From Alcanivorax sp. (GTDB lineage: Bacteria > Pseudomonadota > Gammaproteobacteria > Pseudomonadales > Alcanivoracaceae), in assembly GCF_017794965.1 (NCBI RefSeq), contig NZ_CP051240.1, positions 1,426,001 to 1,490,000 on the forward strand: a DNA stretch of 64,000 bases. The letters are read 5' to 3'. The notes under the pieces are model-generated. The model was not told the DNA's origin. It saw only the letters and a program-made list of their open reading frames with translations, and made no database searches. A program made the translations under genes and the position numbers. This document shows positions 50,704 through 58,808 of this stretch, one piece after another. Positions within the stretch are counted from its first letter, which is position 1. Each line of letters opens with the position of its first letter.

Positions 50704-52146
50704 ATGAATAGTGCAATGAGAGCTTTATTTTCAATACTGATGGCTGCCTCCCTGGCGCTGGTGCTGAGCGGTTGTGAAGCCGAAGGCGACGGCAGCAGTG
50801 GTGGTAACGGTAACAACAATCCCAACACCCGCTCTTTGGATACAGACGGTGACGGGATCCCGGACAACGTGGATAACTGCCCGCTGAATGCCAATGCCAT
50901 GCAGGAAGACCAGGATGGTGATGGTGTCGGTGACGTCTGCGACGATGACCGTGACGGCGATGGCGAAGACAACCCCACCGATAACTGTCCGCTGGTGGCC
51001 AACCCGAATCAGGAAGACACTGACGGTGATGGCATCGGCGACGCCTGTGACATGGACAATGACCAGGACAAAGACGGCATCGATGACGGTGTAGACAACT
51101 GTCCGACTACCTTCAACCCGGAGCAGGGTGATGTGGACGGCGATGGTATTGGCGATGTCTGTGATGACGACGCCGATGGCGATGGCGTTGACAACACGAA
51201 TGATAACTGTGTCTACACCGCTAACGCGGATCAAGCAGATACCGATACCGACGGTATTGGTGATGCCTGCGAAGATGACCGTGACGGTGACACCATTCTT
51301 GACCCGAACGACAACTGTATGAACCTGCCCAACACGGATCAGGCTGACCAGGACCTGGACGGCATCGGGGATGTGTGTGACGACGACCGCGATGGCGATG
51401 GCGTGGATAACGACACCGACAACTGCCCGCTGGTTGCCAATGCAGATCAAGCTGACAGCGACGGTAACGGTATTGGTGATGTGTGTGACGGTGGCGGCGG
51501 TGGCGATCCCACTGACACTGACGGTGACGGCGTGCCGGATGCCACCGACAACTGCCCGCTGATTGCGAACCACGACCAGGCAGACGGCGATGGCGATGGC
51601 AAGGGTGATGTGTGTGATGACGATGGCTTTACGTGTTCCGCCACCTCCACTTACCAGTCCATCGGTAACACTGACTACACTGCATTTGGTTCGCCTTCTG
51701 GACTGTGCCTTGGTTGTAGTGTCACTGATCAAGCCAACATTATTGATGGTAACAATGCGACCTTTGCATCCATGAATATTGGTGTGGGTTTGCTTGCTGG
51801 TTTCACGAGCGTTGGTGTGGAAGCCACTGTTCCCGCAAATGATTTCACTGCTGATGTTGTCGGCTTTGTGGTGAGTGATCCCACCTCGGCGTTGCTGAAC
51901 CTGGAGCTGCTGGGTAACTTCATCACCGTTCGTTACTATGACGATGGAACCGAAGTGGAGAGCGCCACTGTGGGCGGTGGTCTGCTGGATCTGGACCTGT
52001 TGGGTCTCGGCGCCAACTCTGATCAGCGCTTTATCTCAGCACCGGATCCGGGTGTAGATTTCGACGCCATCGAGTTGCGGTATGGTGGTCTTCTGAACGC
52101 GAACAAGACGTTCCGTGTACATGAAGTGTGTGCCGGTACGCCCTGA
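50704..52146 (+). CDS. Calcium-binding lipoprotein with thrombospondin type 3 repeats
   Basis: The protein has 480 residues. The signal MNSAMRALFSILMAASLALVLSGC gives a lipidated Cys24. Residues about 45-310 form seven to eight TSP3 repeats of the form DxDGDGIxDxxDNCP and DxDGDGIGDVCDDD, extremely acidic and Cys-containing. The C-terminal 170 residues are an uncharged, beta-rich domain ending RVHEVCAGTP, unrecognised. AAGGAGAC precedes ATG 50704. It is in an operon with the OmpA gene, which has one TSP3 repeat of its own. It should bind many Ca2+ ions at the cell surface, fitting sea water. Confidence 0.88.
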   Translation: MNSAMRALFSILMAASLALVLSGCEAEGDGSSGGNGNNNPNTRSLDTDGDGIPDNVDNCPLNANAMQEDQDGDGVGDVCDDDRDGDGEDNPTDNCPLVANPNQEDTDGDGIGDACDMDNDQDKDGIDDGVDNCPTTFNPEQGDVDGDGIGDVCDDDADGDGVDNTNDNCVYTANADQADTDTDGIGDACEDDRDGDTILDPNDNCMNLPNTDQADQDLDGIGDVCDDDRDGDGVDNDTDNCPLVANADQADSDGNGIGDVCDGGGGGDPTDTDGDGVPDATDNCPLIANHDQADGDGDGKGDVCDDDGFTCSATSTYQSIGNTDYTAFGSPSGLCLGCSVTDQANIIDGNNATFASMNIGVGLLAGFTSVGVEATVPANDFTADVVGFVVSDPTSALLNLELLGNFITVRYYDDGTEVESATVGGGLLDLDLLGLGANSDQRFISAPDPGVDFDAIELRYGGLLNANKTFRVHEVCAGTP

Positions 52147-52164
52147 TGCTTGATCAGTGGTAGC

Positions 52165-52193
52165 GAAAAAGGGGCCTTCGGGCCCCTTTTTTT
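52165..52193 (+). terminator. Terminator after the OmpA-TSP3 operon
   Basis: AAAAAGGGGCC, loop TTCG, GGCCCCTTTTTTT is a strong hairpin with a UUCG-type tetraloop, starting 18 bases after the stop. Confidence 0.92.
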
Positions 52194-52240
52194 GGGTTCA
52201 TCGCGGCTTGCCGGGAAGTTGCTGCTACCGAGGTTTTCCC

Positions 52241-52361
52241 GTAGGAGCGTCGCTCGCGGCGCGATTGCCAACTTATCTAAAGACAGAATGATCACACAGG
52301 ACACAGAGAGTACTGAGGGGTGGGGAGTCATTTTCTCTGCGAACTTCGTTTTATCTGTGGT
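52241..52361. repeat. REP-like unit and inverted nonamer arrays
   Basis: GTAGGAGCGTCGCTCGCGGCGCGAT lies at 52241-52265. Nonamers ATCACACAG, GACACAGAG, AGTACTGAG (52291-52317) face CTCTGCGAA, CTTCGTTTT, ATCTGTGGT (52335-52361). The rest of the spacer, to 52605, has no recognised feature apart from the likely promoter of the next gene. Confidence 0.65.
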
Positions 52362-52605
52362 GAATAAGCTTTTTGATCATGGTCTCGAATCGGGCTTCCC
52401 CCGCAACTGCACGATGAAGCCTTTTCAAGCCCGTGAACCGGTAATCCCCACGATCCCGCTGTCCGATTCCCTTGCTCTATAAAGTAAGGCGGAGAGAGGG
52501 TGTGGAGTCGATAAAGGAGTCCGGGTACTTTCGTCGGATTTGAGTATACAGGGGGGATGTGGGTACCTTAGGCTCAAGCGATAAGGCATAAGACTGGGGA
52601 ATGTT

Positions 52606-54711
52606 ATGCGATCTGTAGCGACTGTCTGGCTGATGTTCTGTTTGGCCCTGATGGTGGGCTGTGACTCCAACAGTGGTGACGCAGTGCCGGAGGTCGGCGA
52701 GGCCGTCAGTACGTTCGAAAACTATGAAGAAACGGGGGATCTGTCTGATCTGCGCGAGCGAGGCTACATCCGCCTGTTGGCCCCCCGCTTCGATGAGCCT
52801 TCCGGATTGCCTCGGGACGGGATTCCCAGGGTGGATTATCAAGTACAGGCGGAAGCCTTTGTGCGTTCCCTGGATATGGAGCCGCGCTGGGTGTATGCGG
52901 ATGATTTTGGTGAGCTGGATGATCTGCTCAATGCCGGCAGCGCCGATATCATCGTTACCAACTATTCGGTAACGGCTGCCCGCAGAAAGAATTTGTCTTT
53001 TTCCACACCGGTAAATTCCGTCCAGGAGAAGCTGGTGTTGCCTGCTGCGCTGGCAGACACCCCATTGTCGGAAATGGAGACGCTGGTCATTTCCGTACCG
53101 GAGGGAACCGCTTATCTGGAAACCGCAGAAAAATTGGCGCGCCGTCACGAGCATGTGAGTGTGGAGGTGCTGCATGACGACCTCTCCGACGAGGAACTGG
53201 TGCAGGCAGTGGCGATGGGGGAGCTGAAAGCCACCATCATCGACAGCAACATGCTGAGCATCCTGTTGGATCCCAATGATGCGGACAGTCCTGTTGTTGC
53301 CGGGCCGGTGGTGAACCGCAAGCGCCGCATCGCGTGGGCGGTGCGCAAGAACAGTAGCGAACTGCTGGACAGGATCAATCAATACATCACCAGCGAGCGG
53401 GTGATTACCTCGGTGGATGATCCCGAGTTGAGGGACTGGGCGGCGATCAAGGAAAGCGGCGTCCTGCGAGTGATTACCTCCAACAACCCGGCCAGCTATT
53501 TCATGTGGCGGGGCGAGCTGATGGGCTTCGATTACGACCTTATTCGCCACTTTGCCAAACAGCACCACCTGCGCGTGAGCGTACGGGTGGAAGAGTCGCC
53601 CACCGCCATGTTTGCTGCGTTGAACAGTGGCGAGGGAGACGTGATTGCGGCTTCCATGACCCGCACGGATGAGCGGGAGAAGCTGGGCTGGATGTTCAGC
53701 AAGCGATATCTGGAAATCAACGAGCAGCTAATCGGCCGCGCCGATGAGTCCCCGTTTACAAGTCTGGATGATCTGGCGGGCCGTTCCGTGGCGGTGGGGC
53801 CGGACAGCGCCTTTCTGGAGACGCTTCAGGACCTCAAGCGTGGCGGGCTGGAATTCGACATCGTTCAGGTTGACGGAGTGACCACCGAACAGCTGATCGA
53901 TGCGGTGGCCCACGGCATCTACGATCTGACCATGGCAGACAGCCATCTGGCGGCGATGGAATCCACTTACCGAGATGATATTGCCGTGCTGTATCAGTAT
54001 GAACCGGCCAAGGAAATTGCCTGGGGACTCCGGCCAGAGCAGGGCACTCTCAAGGAGCAGTTGGACAACTATATTTCCCGCCAGTACCGCGGCTTGTTCT
54101 ATAACGTGACGTTTAACCGCTACTTCAAGGAAAAGAAAACCATTGCCACCCATGTGGAATACCGGGTAACCGCAGGCAAGGCAATCTCGCCGTACGATGG
54201 GCTGGTAAAGGATGAATCCCTTAAATACGGGCTCGACTGGCGTCTGATTACGTCGCAGATGTACCAGGAGAGTCGATTCAACCCCAATGCCCGCTCTTTT
54301 GCCGGTGCTCAGGGGTTGCTGCAGGTAATGCCGCGCACCGGGCGGCAATTTGGTTACAGTAATCTGACCAATCCCCAGAATGGTGTGGAGGCGGGGTTGG
54401 CCTACATGGATTGGCTGGAGCAGCGTTTCCCTGCGCGACTTGATCTGGCCGAGAAACTGTATTTCACCCTGGCGGCCTACAATGCCGGCCATGGTCACGT
54501 GGAAGATGCACGGCGCCTGGCTCAGCGTATTGGCAAGGATCCGGACAAGTGGTTCGGTAATGTGGAGGAAGCCATGTTGCTGTTGGCCAAGCCCCAATAT
54601 GCGCGGCAGGCACGTTATGGCTACGTCCGTGGCTCAGAACCGGTGAAGTACGTTCGGGAAATCAAGAATCGTTATCTGGGCTATGTGGAAGCGCTGGGGG
54701 AAAGCTCCTGA
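52606..54711 (+). CDS. Lipoprotein with two solute-binding domains and a lytic transglycosylase domain (MltF-like, extended)
   Basis: The protein has 701 residues. The signal MRSVATVWLMFCLALMVGC gives lipid Cys19. A first SBP_bac_3-like domain spans about 45-265 (LSDLRERGYIRLLAPRF start), a second about 280-510 (AIKESGVLRVITSNNPASYF, GFDYDLIRHFAKQHHLRV). An SLT transglycosylase domain spans about 535-690, with MYQESRFNPNARSFAGAQGLLQVMP (catalytic Glu) and FTLAAYNAGHGHVEDARRL. MltF has only one solute-binding domain and about 500 residues, so the extra domain is unusual. It likely cleaves peptidoglycan under control of a ligand. Confidence 0.9.
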   Translation: MRSVATVWLMFCLALMVGCDSNSGDAVPEVGEAVSTFENYEETGDLSDLRERGYIRLLAPRFDEPSGLPRDGIPRVDYQVQAEAFVRSLDMEPRWVYADDFGELDDLLNAGSADIIVTNYSVTAARRKNLSFSTPVNSVQEKLVLPAALADTPLSEMETLVISVPEGTAYLETAEKLARRHEHVSVEVLHDDLSDEELVQAVAMGELKATIIDSNMLSILLDPNDADSPVVAGPVVNRKRRIAWAVRKNSSELLDRINQYITSERVITSVDDPELRDWAAIKESGVLRVITSNNPASYFMWRGELMGFDYDLIRHFAKQHHLRVSVRVEESPTAMFAALNSGEGDVIAASMTRTDEREKLGWMFSKRYLEINEQLIGRADESPFTSLDDLAGRSVAVGPDSAFLETLQDLKRGGLEFDIVQVDGVTTEQLIDAVAHGIYDLTMADSHLAAMESTYRDDIAVLYQYEPAKEIAWGLRPEQGTLKEQLDNYISRQYRGLFYNVTFNRYFKEKKTIATHVEYRVTAGKAISPYDGLVKDESLKYGLDWRLITSQMYQESRFNPNARSFAGAQGLLQVMPRTGRQFGYSNLTNPQNGVEAGLAYMDWLEQRFPARLDLAEKLYFTLAAYNAGHGHVEDARRLAQRIGKDPDKWFGNVEEAMLLLAKPQYARQARYGYVRGSEPVKYVREIKNRYLGYVEALGESS

Positions 54712-54837
54712 GATAGCGCTTGTGATGAGAGTGATATAGGTGCTTTCCGGTTTAACGGAGGTTTTACATTCCTGTGGTGGAATTTGCGCTTGAGGCCCTC
54801 ACGTCTAGGGGTGTCCTAAACTGAAAAGGAGCATGAA

Positions 54838-55125
54838 ATGGATCGCAAGCAGCTTATTGAGCGTCTTAAAGGAATGCTGGACGAACTGGACAACGATTTC
54901 GAGCAATACCAGATCAAGGCTGAACAGGCTGGAGAGCGGGCTCGTCACGAATGGGAGCGCCGTAAACTGGAATTGAAAGAGCATCAGGCGGAGCTGAAAG
55001 CCCAGCTGGAAAGTGCCCGCAACGAAAGCAATGCTCACTGGGAAGAAGTGAAAGCCAACGCGGAAAAGACCTGGGAAAGCACCAAAGCCGGTCTGAAAGA
55101 TATCCGCGACAACCTTTTCAAGTAA
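54838..55125 (+). CDS. Small coiled-coil protein
   Basis: The protein has 95 residues, highly charged, and predicted wholly helical. Heptads run from LIERLKGMLDELDNDFEQY through KLELKEHQAELKAQLESARNE to VKANAEKTWESTKAGLKDI. AAAAGGAGC lies about ten bases upstream of ATG 54838. There is no signal peptide. The pattern resembles small stress-linked coiled-coil proteins, but no specific family is recognised. It stands alone between the transglycosylase and a convergent hydrolase gene. Confidence 0.75.
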   Translation: MDRKQLIERLKGMLDELDNDFEQYQIKAEQAGERARHEWERRKLELKEHQAELKAQLESARNESNAHWEEVKANAEKTWESTKAGLKDIRDNLFK

Positions 55126-55182
55126 GTGTCATCGACAGGGGTGGGAGGGGCATGCCCCTCCCGCCCGTGATTGTGTTCCGGC

Positions 55183-56109
55183 TCAGGCAAGCCGCTTGCC
55201 AAGCCAGCTGGATATCACCTTCTGTACTTCATCACGGCATTGGTCATTGAGGATTTCATGACGTCCGTCTGGCCAAAAATGCGCTTCCACAGGCTGCTCC
55301 ATGGCATGAAGTACACTTTCCAGCGCCATCATTCCCTTGCCCATGTTGCTCATGGGATCGGATTCCCCGCCAACCAGCAGGACCGGGAGTGTTTCCGGTA
55401 ATTCAGACAGCTGCGTAACGCTGTGCACCTGACGTAAGCCCTGAATCAACTGAAACCAGGTCTCGGTGGTGCAGTCGAAGCCGCACAGCGGATCATCTAT
55501 GTACTGCTTTACTTGTTCAGGGTCGGTGCTGAGCCAGTCAAAATCGGTGGCCGGGTCGGGTACCTGTTTGGCCCATGCGCCAAAGGTCATCTTGCGCAGC
55601 AGTCCACTGGTGCCCCGTTTGCCGTTTTTCATCCGCACCATGCCAACAGGAAGCTGCATCATCCGGTAGTAGGAGCCCGGGTGGTAGTCACTGCCACACA
55701 GGATCAGGCCATCCAGACTGCCTCCTGCACATTGTGCGGTGCCAAGGGCGATGAAAGAGCCCATGCTGTGGCCACCCAGCACGCAGGGCAGTTGCGGGTG
55801 GCGATCCTTCACCCAGGCAAGTACGGCGTGGGTGTCAGCCTGCACCCGTTGCCACCCGTCGGCATCGCCAAAATGCCCCTGAGGTGCCTGATCATCAATA
55901 CTGGTGCCGTGGCCGCGGTGATCGGGACAGTAGAGATGCCATCCCAGACCGTTCAGATGCTCGGCCAGAGCAGCATAGCGCCCCCCATGCTCGGCCATGC
56001 CGTGCAGCCAGACCAGCACACCACGGCTGTCCTGTTCTGGCGCTGCCCAGTAATGGACGCCCACGCTATGCTGGTCATCGGTGGTGAGATGGAGGCGTTC
56101 TTCGGTCAT
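55183..56109 (-). CDS. Alpha/beta hydrolase, monoacylglycerol lipase-like
   Basis: The start ATG 56109 follows GGGAG; the longer frame is unsupported. The protein has 308 residues. LVWLHGMAEHGGRYAALAEHL (HGMAEH, typical of monoacylglycerol lipase and lysophospholipase-like Hydrolase_4 members) is near the N-terminus. DHRGHGTS follows. The nucleophile elbow VLGGHSMGSFIAL supplies Ser, VGGESDPMSNMGKGM an Asp and WPDGRHEILN the His. No signal peptide, so cytoplasmic. It is divergent from the lipoprotein gene at 56175. Confidence 0.88.
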   Translation of the reverse strand: MTEERLHLTTDDQHSVGVHYWAAPEQDSRGVLVWLHGMAEHGGRYAALAEHLNGLGWHLYCPDHRGHGTSIDDQAPQGHFGDADGWQRVQADTHAVLAWVKDRHPQLPCVLGGHSMGSFIALGTAQCAGGSLDGLILCGSDYHPGSYYRMMQLPVGMVRMKNGKRGTSGLLRKMTFGAWAKQVPDPATDFDWLSTDPEQVKQYIDDPLCGFDCTTETWFQLIQGLRQVHSVTQLSELPETLPVLLVGGESDPMSNMGKGMMALESVLHAMEQPVEAHFWPDGRHEILNDQCRDEVQKVISSWLGKRLA

Positions 56110-56174
56110 AATGGTCTCCCGGCGGTATCGCGTCCTGCGTTCGCCGATGCAAGCTGTGTTCAAGAGGATGAGCA

Positions 56175-56813
56175 ATGATAGCAAGAATAAAGGTAATCCT
56201 GACGGCCCTGGCAGCACTATTCATGCTGAGCGCCTGTGCCAGCAACCATAATACGGATGTTACCAGCTCTTCACGAGTGAAGGGGCATGCCCCGGGTGAT
56301 CATGTGAACAAGATAATGGTCATCGCACTGGTGAATGACAAGAGCATTCGCAATGCCCTGGAAACGCGCGTGGTCAGTGCCTTGCAGGAGCGCAAGGTGG
56401 AGGCCTCACCGTCACTGCCGGTGTTGGGCGAAAATTATGGTGAAGGCAAGGCGCGAAGTGAAATGGCCGCCGATATCGCCAGCCGTGGCTATGAGGCGGC
56501 ACTGGTGATTACCCTGGTGGATGTGAAAGAGGAAATGCATTACACCCAGGGCGGCATGAACTATGCCCCTGATATCGCCGTGCAGGGGGCCATGGGGCAG
56601 ACCTACTACGTACGCCAGAACGCGGTTTATGAACCGGGTTACTTCAGCAACGACAAGAAGTTTTTCCTGGAATCCAACCTGTACCGTCTGCAGCCCGAAG
56701 CGATACTATGGTCGGCCAAGTCCACCACGGTGAATCCGGCAGACATCGAAGCCGGCACGGCGGGTGTCGCCGATGCTGTGGTTAGTCGCATGGCCAAGGA
56801 CGACATGATCTGA
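56175..56813 (+). CDS. Hypothetical lipoprotein
   Basis: The protein has 212 residues. The signal MIARIKVILTALAALFMLSAC ends in a lipobox at Cys21. KIMVIALVNDKSIRNALETRVVSALQERKVEASPS resembles the nucleoside-binding-like fold seen in small stress lipoproteins. GYEAALVITLVDVKEEMHY and LYRLQPEAILWSAKSTTVNP follow. It shares the general plan of the lipoprotein at 48581. Family uncertain; envelope location inferred. It ends at a terminator. Confidence 0.72.
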   Translation: MIARIKVILTALAALFMLSACASNHNTDVTSSSRVKGHAPGDHVNKIMVIALVNDKSIRNALETRVVSALQERKVEASPSLPVLGENYGEGKARSEMAADIASRGYEAALVITLVDVKEEMHYTQGGMNYAPDIAVQGAMGQTYYVRQNAVYEPGYFSNDKKFFLESNLYRLQPEAILWSAKSTTVNPADIEAGTAGVADAVVSRMAKDDMI

Positions 56814-56835
56814 TCCCTGATTTGCCATGATACTG

Positions 56836-56858
56836 CGGGGGCTGAGGCCCCCGTTTTT
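56836..56858 (+). terminator. Terminator after the lipoprotein gene
   Basis: CGGGGGC / GCCCCCG around TGAG, followed by TTTTT, 23 bases after the stop codon. Confidence 0.88.
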
Positions 56859-56894
56859 GGTTTTGTCTTTCTTGTTACGCTGTCTGGAGCCCTC

Positions 56895-58691
56895 ATGATT
56901 GAATACCGGATTCGCCCCTTGCGTCCCGAAGCACACCTGTTTGAAGTCAGTCTGACCGTGGCGAACCCGACTCCGGAGGGGCAGGCGTTTTCCATGCCGG
57001 CCTGGATTCCGGGCAGCTACATGATCCGTGATTTTGCCCGGCATCTGGTGCATATCGAAGCCGACAGCCATGGCGAGAGTCTGGCCGTGGCCAAAATTGA
57101 CAAGCAGACCTGGCAGCTGCCTCCCTGTGATGGACCGGTACATATTCAGTACCAGGTCTATGCATGGGACCTTTCCGTGCGTGGCGCTCATCTGGATACC
57201 ACCCATGGCTACTTTAACGGCACCTGTGTTTTTCTTGCGCCTATGGGGCATGAAGATCTTCCCTGTGAGGTGGAGATCGAGGCACCACAGGGGCGCGCCT
57301 ATGAAGACTGGCGTGTGGCCACGGGGCTGACGCGATTGTCCGGGTCCGATCTGGCGTTTGGGCGTTTCCGTGCGGACAATTACGATGCGCTGATTGATCA
57401 CCCGGTGGAAATGGGGCCGTTTGACTATGCCCAGTTTGAAGCCTGCGGGGTGCCTCACTGGGTGGTTTTGTCTGGCCGTCATCACACCGACATGGCCCGG
57501 CTTTGTCGTGATCTGAAACCCATCTGTGAACACCATATTCGTATGTTCGGCGAACCGGCACCTATGGACCGCTATGTGTTCATGACACTGGTGACCGGCA
57601 ATGGTTACGGGGGGCTTGAACACCGTAACTCCACCAGTCTGATGTGCGCCCGCGATGACTTGCCCAAGCGCACGGATGACCTGCAAAAAGTGCGCGACGG
57701 GTACCGCAATTATCTGGGGCTGTGCAGCCATGAATACTTTCATACCTGGAATGTGAAACGTATCAAGCCGGCAGCCTTCACCCCTTTTGATCTGAGTCAG
57801 GAAGTGCACACCGAGCTGCTGTGGGCCTTTGAGGGGATTACCAGCTACTACGACGACCTGTCCCTGACCCGCACCGGGCTGATTAAACCGCAAAGCTATC
57901 TGGAACTGCTTGGCCAGACCCTGACTCGTGTTTACCGTGGCCAGGGGCGTCACAAGCAGACCGTGACCGAATCCAGCTTTGATGCATGGACCCGCTTTTA
58001 CAAGCAGGATGAGAATGCTCCCAACGGCATAGTCAGCTATTACACCAAGGGGTCTCTGGTTGCCCTGGCACTGGATTTGACCCTGCGCAATCTCACCGCT
58101 GAGCAGAAATCCCTGGATGATCTGATGCGCGTACTATGGGCGCGCTACGGAGAAACCGGTGAAGGCGTGCCGGAGCAGGGCATCCAGCCCATTGCTGAGG
58201 AGATTGCCGGTTGTGACCTTTCAGAGTTTTTCAATCAGGCACTGTACAGCACCGAAGACCTGCCGCTGGCCGAGCTGCTGGCCGAGCGAGGTGTTGAACT
58301 GAATTGGCGTAGCGCCGCCGGCCATGCTGACAATGGTGGCAAACCCGGCAAGGATGGCATTCCCAATCTGGGCGTACGGGTCGTTGCTGATCCGATGGGG
58401 GCGAAGATCGCTGTGGCCTTCGAGCAAGGCGCCGCCATGGCTGCAGGTCTGTCTGCAGGGGACATCATCATTGCGGTGGATGGCCTGCAGGCGACCGTCG
58501 CCAACCTGGATAACCAGCTGGCCAATTTCCTGCCCGGTGAGACCGTGGAGCTTCACGCCTTCCGTCGCGATGAGCTAATGACCTTCAAGGTCAAGGTGGC
58601 CCCCAGTGAACCCAGCACCGCGTACCTGACCATCGCCAAGGGCGGGCTGACCGAGAAAGGGAAGGCGTGGCTGCATGTTAGTGAAAAGTGA
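56895..58691 (+). CDS. M61-family metallopeptidase with C-terminal PDZ domain
   Basis: The protein has 598 residues. The N-terminal beta domain to about 170 includes WIPGSYMIRDFARHL. The zinc site is SHEYFHTWNVKRIKP (HExxH) near residue 280, with the third ligand Glu in ELLWAFEGITSYYDD. A PDZ domain covers about 495-570 (GLSAGDIIIAVDGLQATVAN). M61 members are glycyl-type aminopeptidases; there is no signal peptide, so the enzyme is cytoplasmic here. The stop TGA (58689-58691) lies in the first heptamer of the next repeat. Confidence 0.92.
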   Translation: MIEYRIRPLRPEAHLFEVSLTVANPTPEGQAFSMPAWIPGSYMIRDFARHLVHIEADSHGESLAVAKIDKQTWQLPPCDGPVHIQYQVYAWDLSVRGAHLDTTHGYFNGTCVFLAPMGHEDLPCEVEIEAPQGRAYEDWRVATGLTRLSGSDLAFGRFRADNYDALIDHPVEMGPFDYAQFEACGVPHWVVLSGRHHTDMARLCRDLKPICEHHIRMFGEPAPMDRYVFMTLVTGNGYGGLEHRNSTSLMCARDDLPKRTDDLQKVRDGYRNYLGLCSHEYFHTWNVKRIKPAAFTPFDLSQEVHTELLWAFEGITSYYDDLSLTRTGLIKPQSYLELLGQTLTRVYRGQGRHKQTVTESSFDAWTRFYKQDENAPNGIVSYYTKGSLVALALDLTLRNLTAEQKSLDDLMRVLWARYGETGEGVPEQGIQPIAEEIAGCDLSEFFNQALYSTEDLPLAELLAERGVELNWRSAAGHADNGGKPGKDGIPNLGVRVVADPMGAKIAVAFEQGAAMAAGLSAGDIIIAVDGLQATVANLDNQLANFLPGETVELHAFRRDELMTFKVKVAPSEPSTAYLTIAKGGLTEKGKAWLHVSEK

Positions 58692-58807
58692 ACAGTTAAC
58701 AGTGAATAGTGAACAGCAAAATCAAAAGCTACATTCGCGGGCTCTGCCGTGCGTTTTCAACATGGCGTGCTCGCGCGCTGTTAACTGTTAACTATTCACT
58801 GTTCACT
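58687..58807. repeat. Third AGTGAAC heptamer element, filling the M61-hrpA gap
   Basis: The left array, 58687-58714, reads AGTGAAC, AGTTAAC, AGTGAAT, AGTGAAC. The right array, 58780-58807, is inverse: GTTAACT, GTTAACT, ATTCACT, GTTCACT. One base separates the right array from the hrpA ATG. The middle has GCG-rich sequence but no perfect GC hairpin as at 10802. Confidence 0.82.
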
Positions 58808-58808
58808 C

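Noticed and set aside
50704..51640. DNA-level tandem repeat or CRISPR-like array
   Set aside because: The periodicity reflects protein TSP3 repeats with varied codons; there are no identical repeats with unique spacers. No CRISPR array was found elsewhere either.
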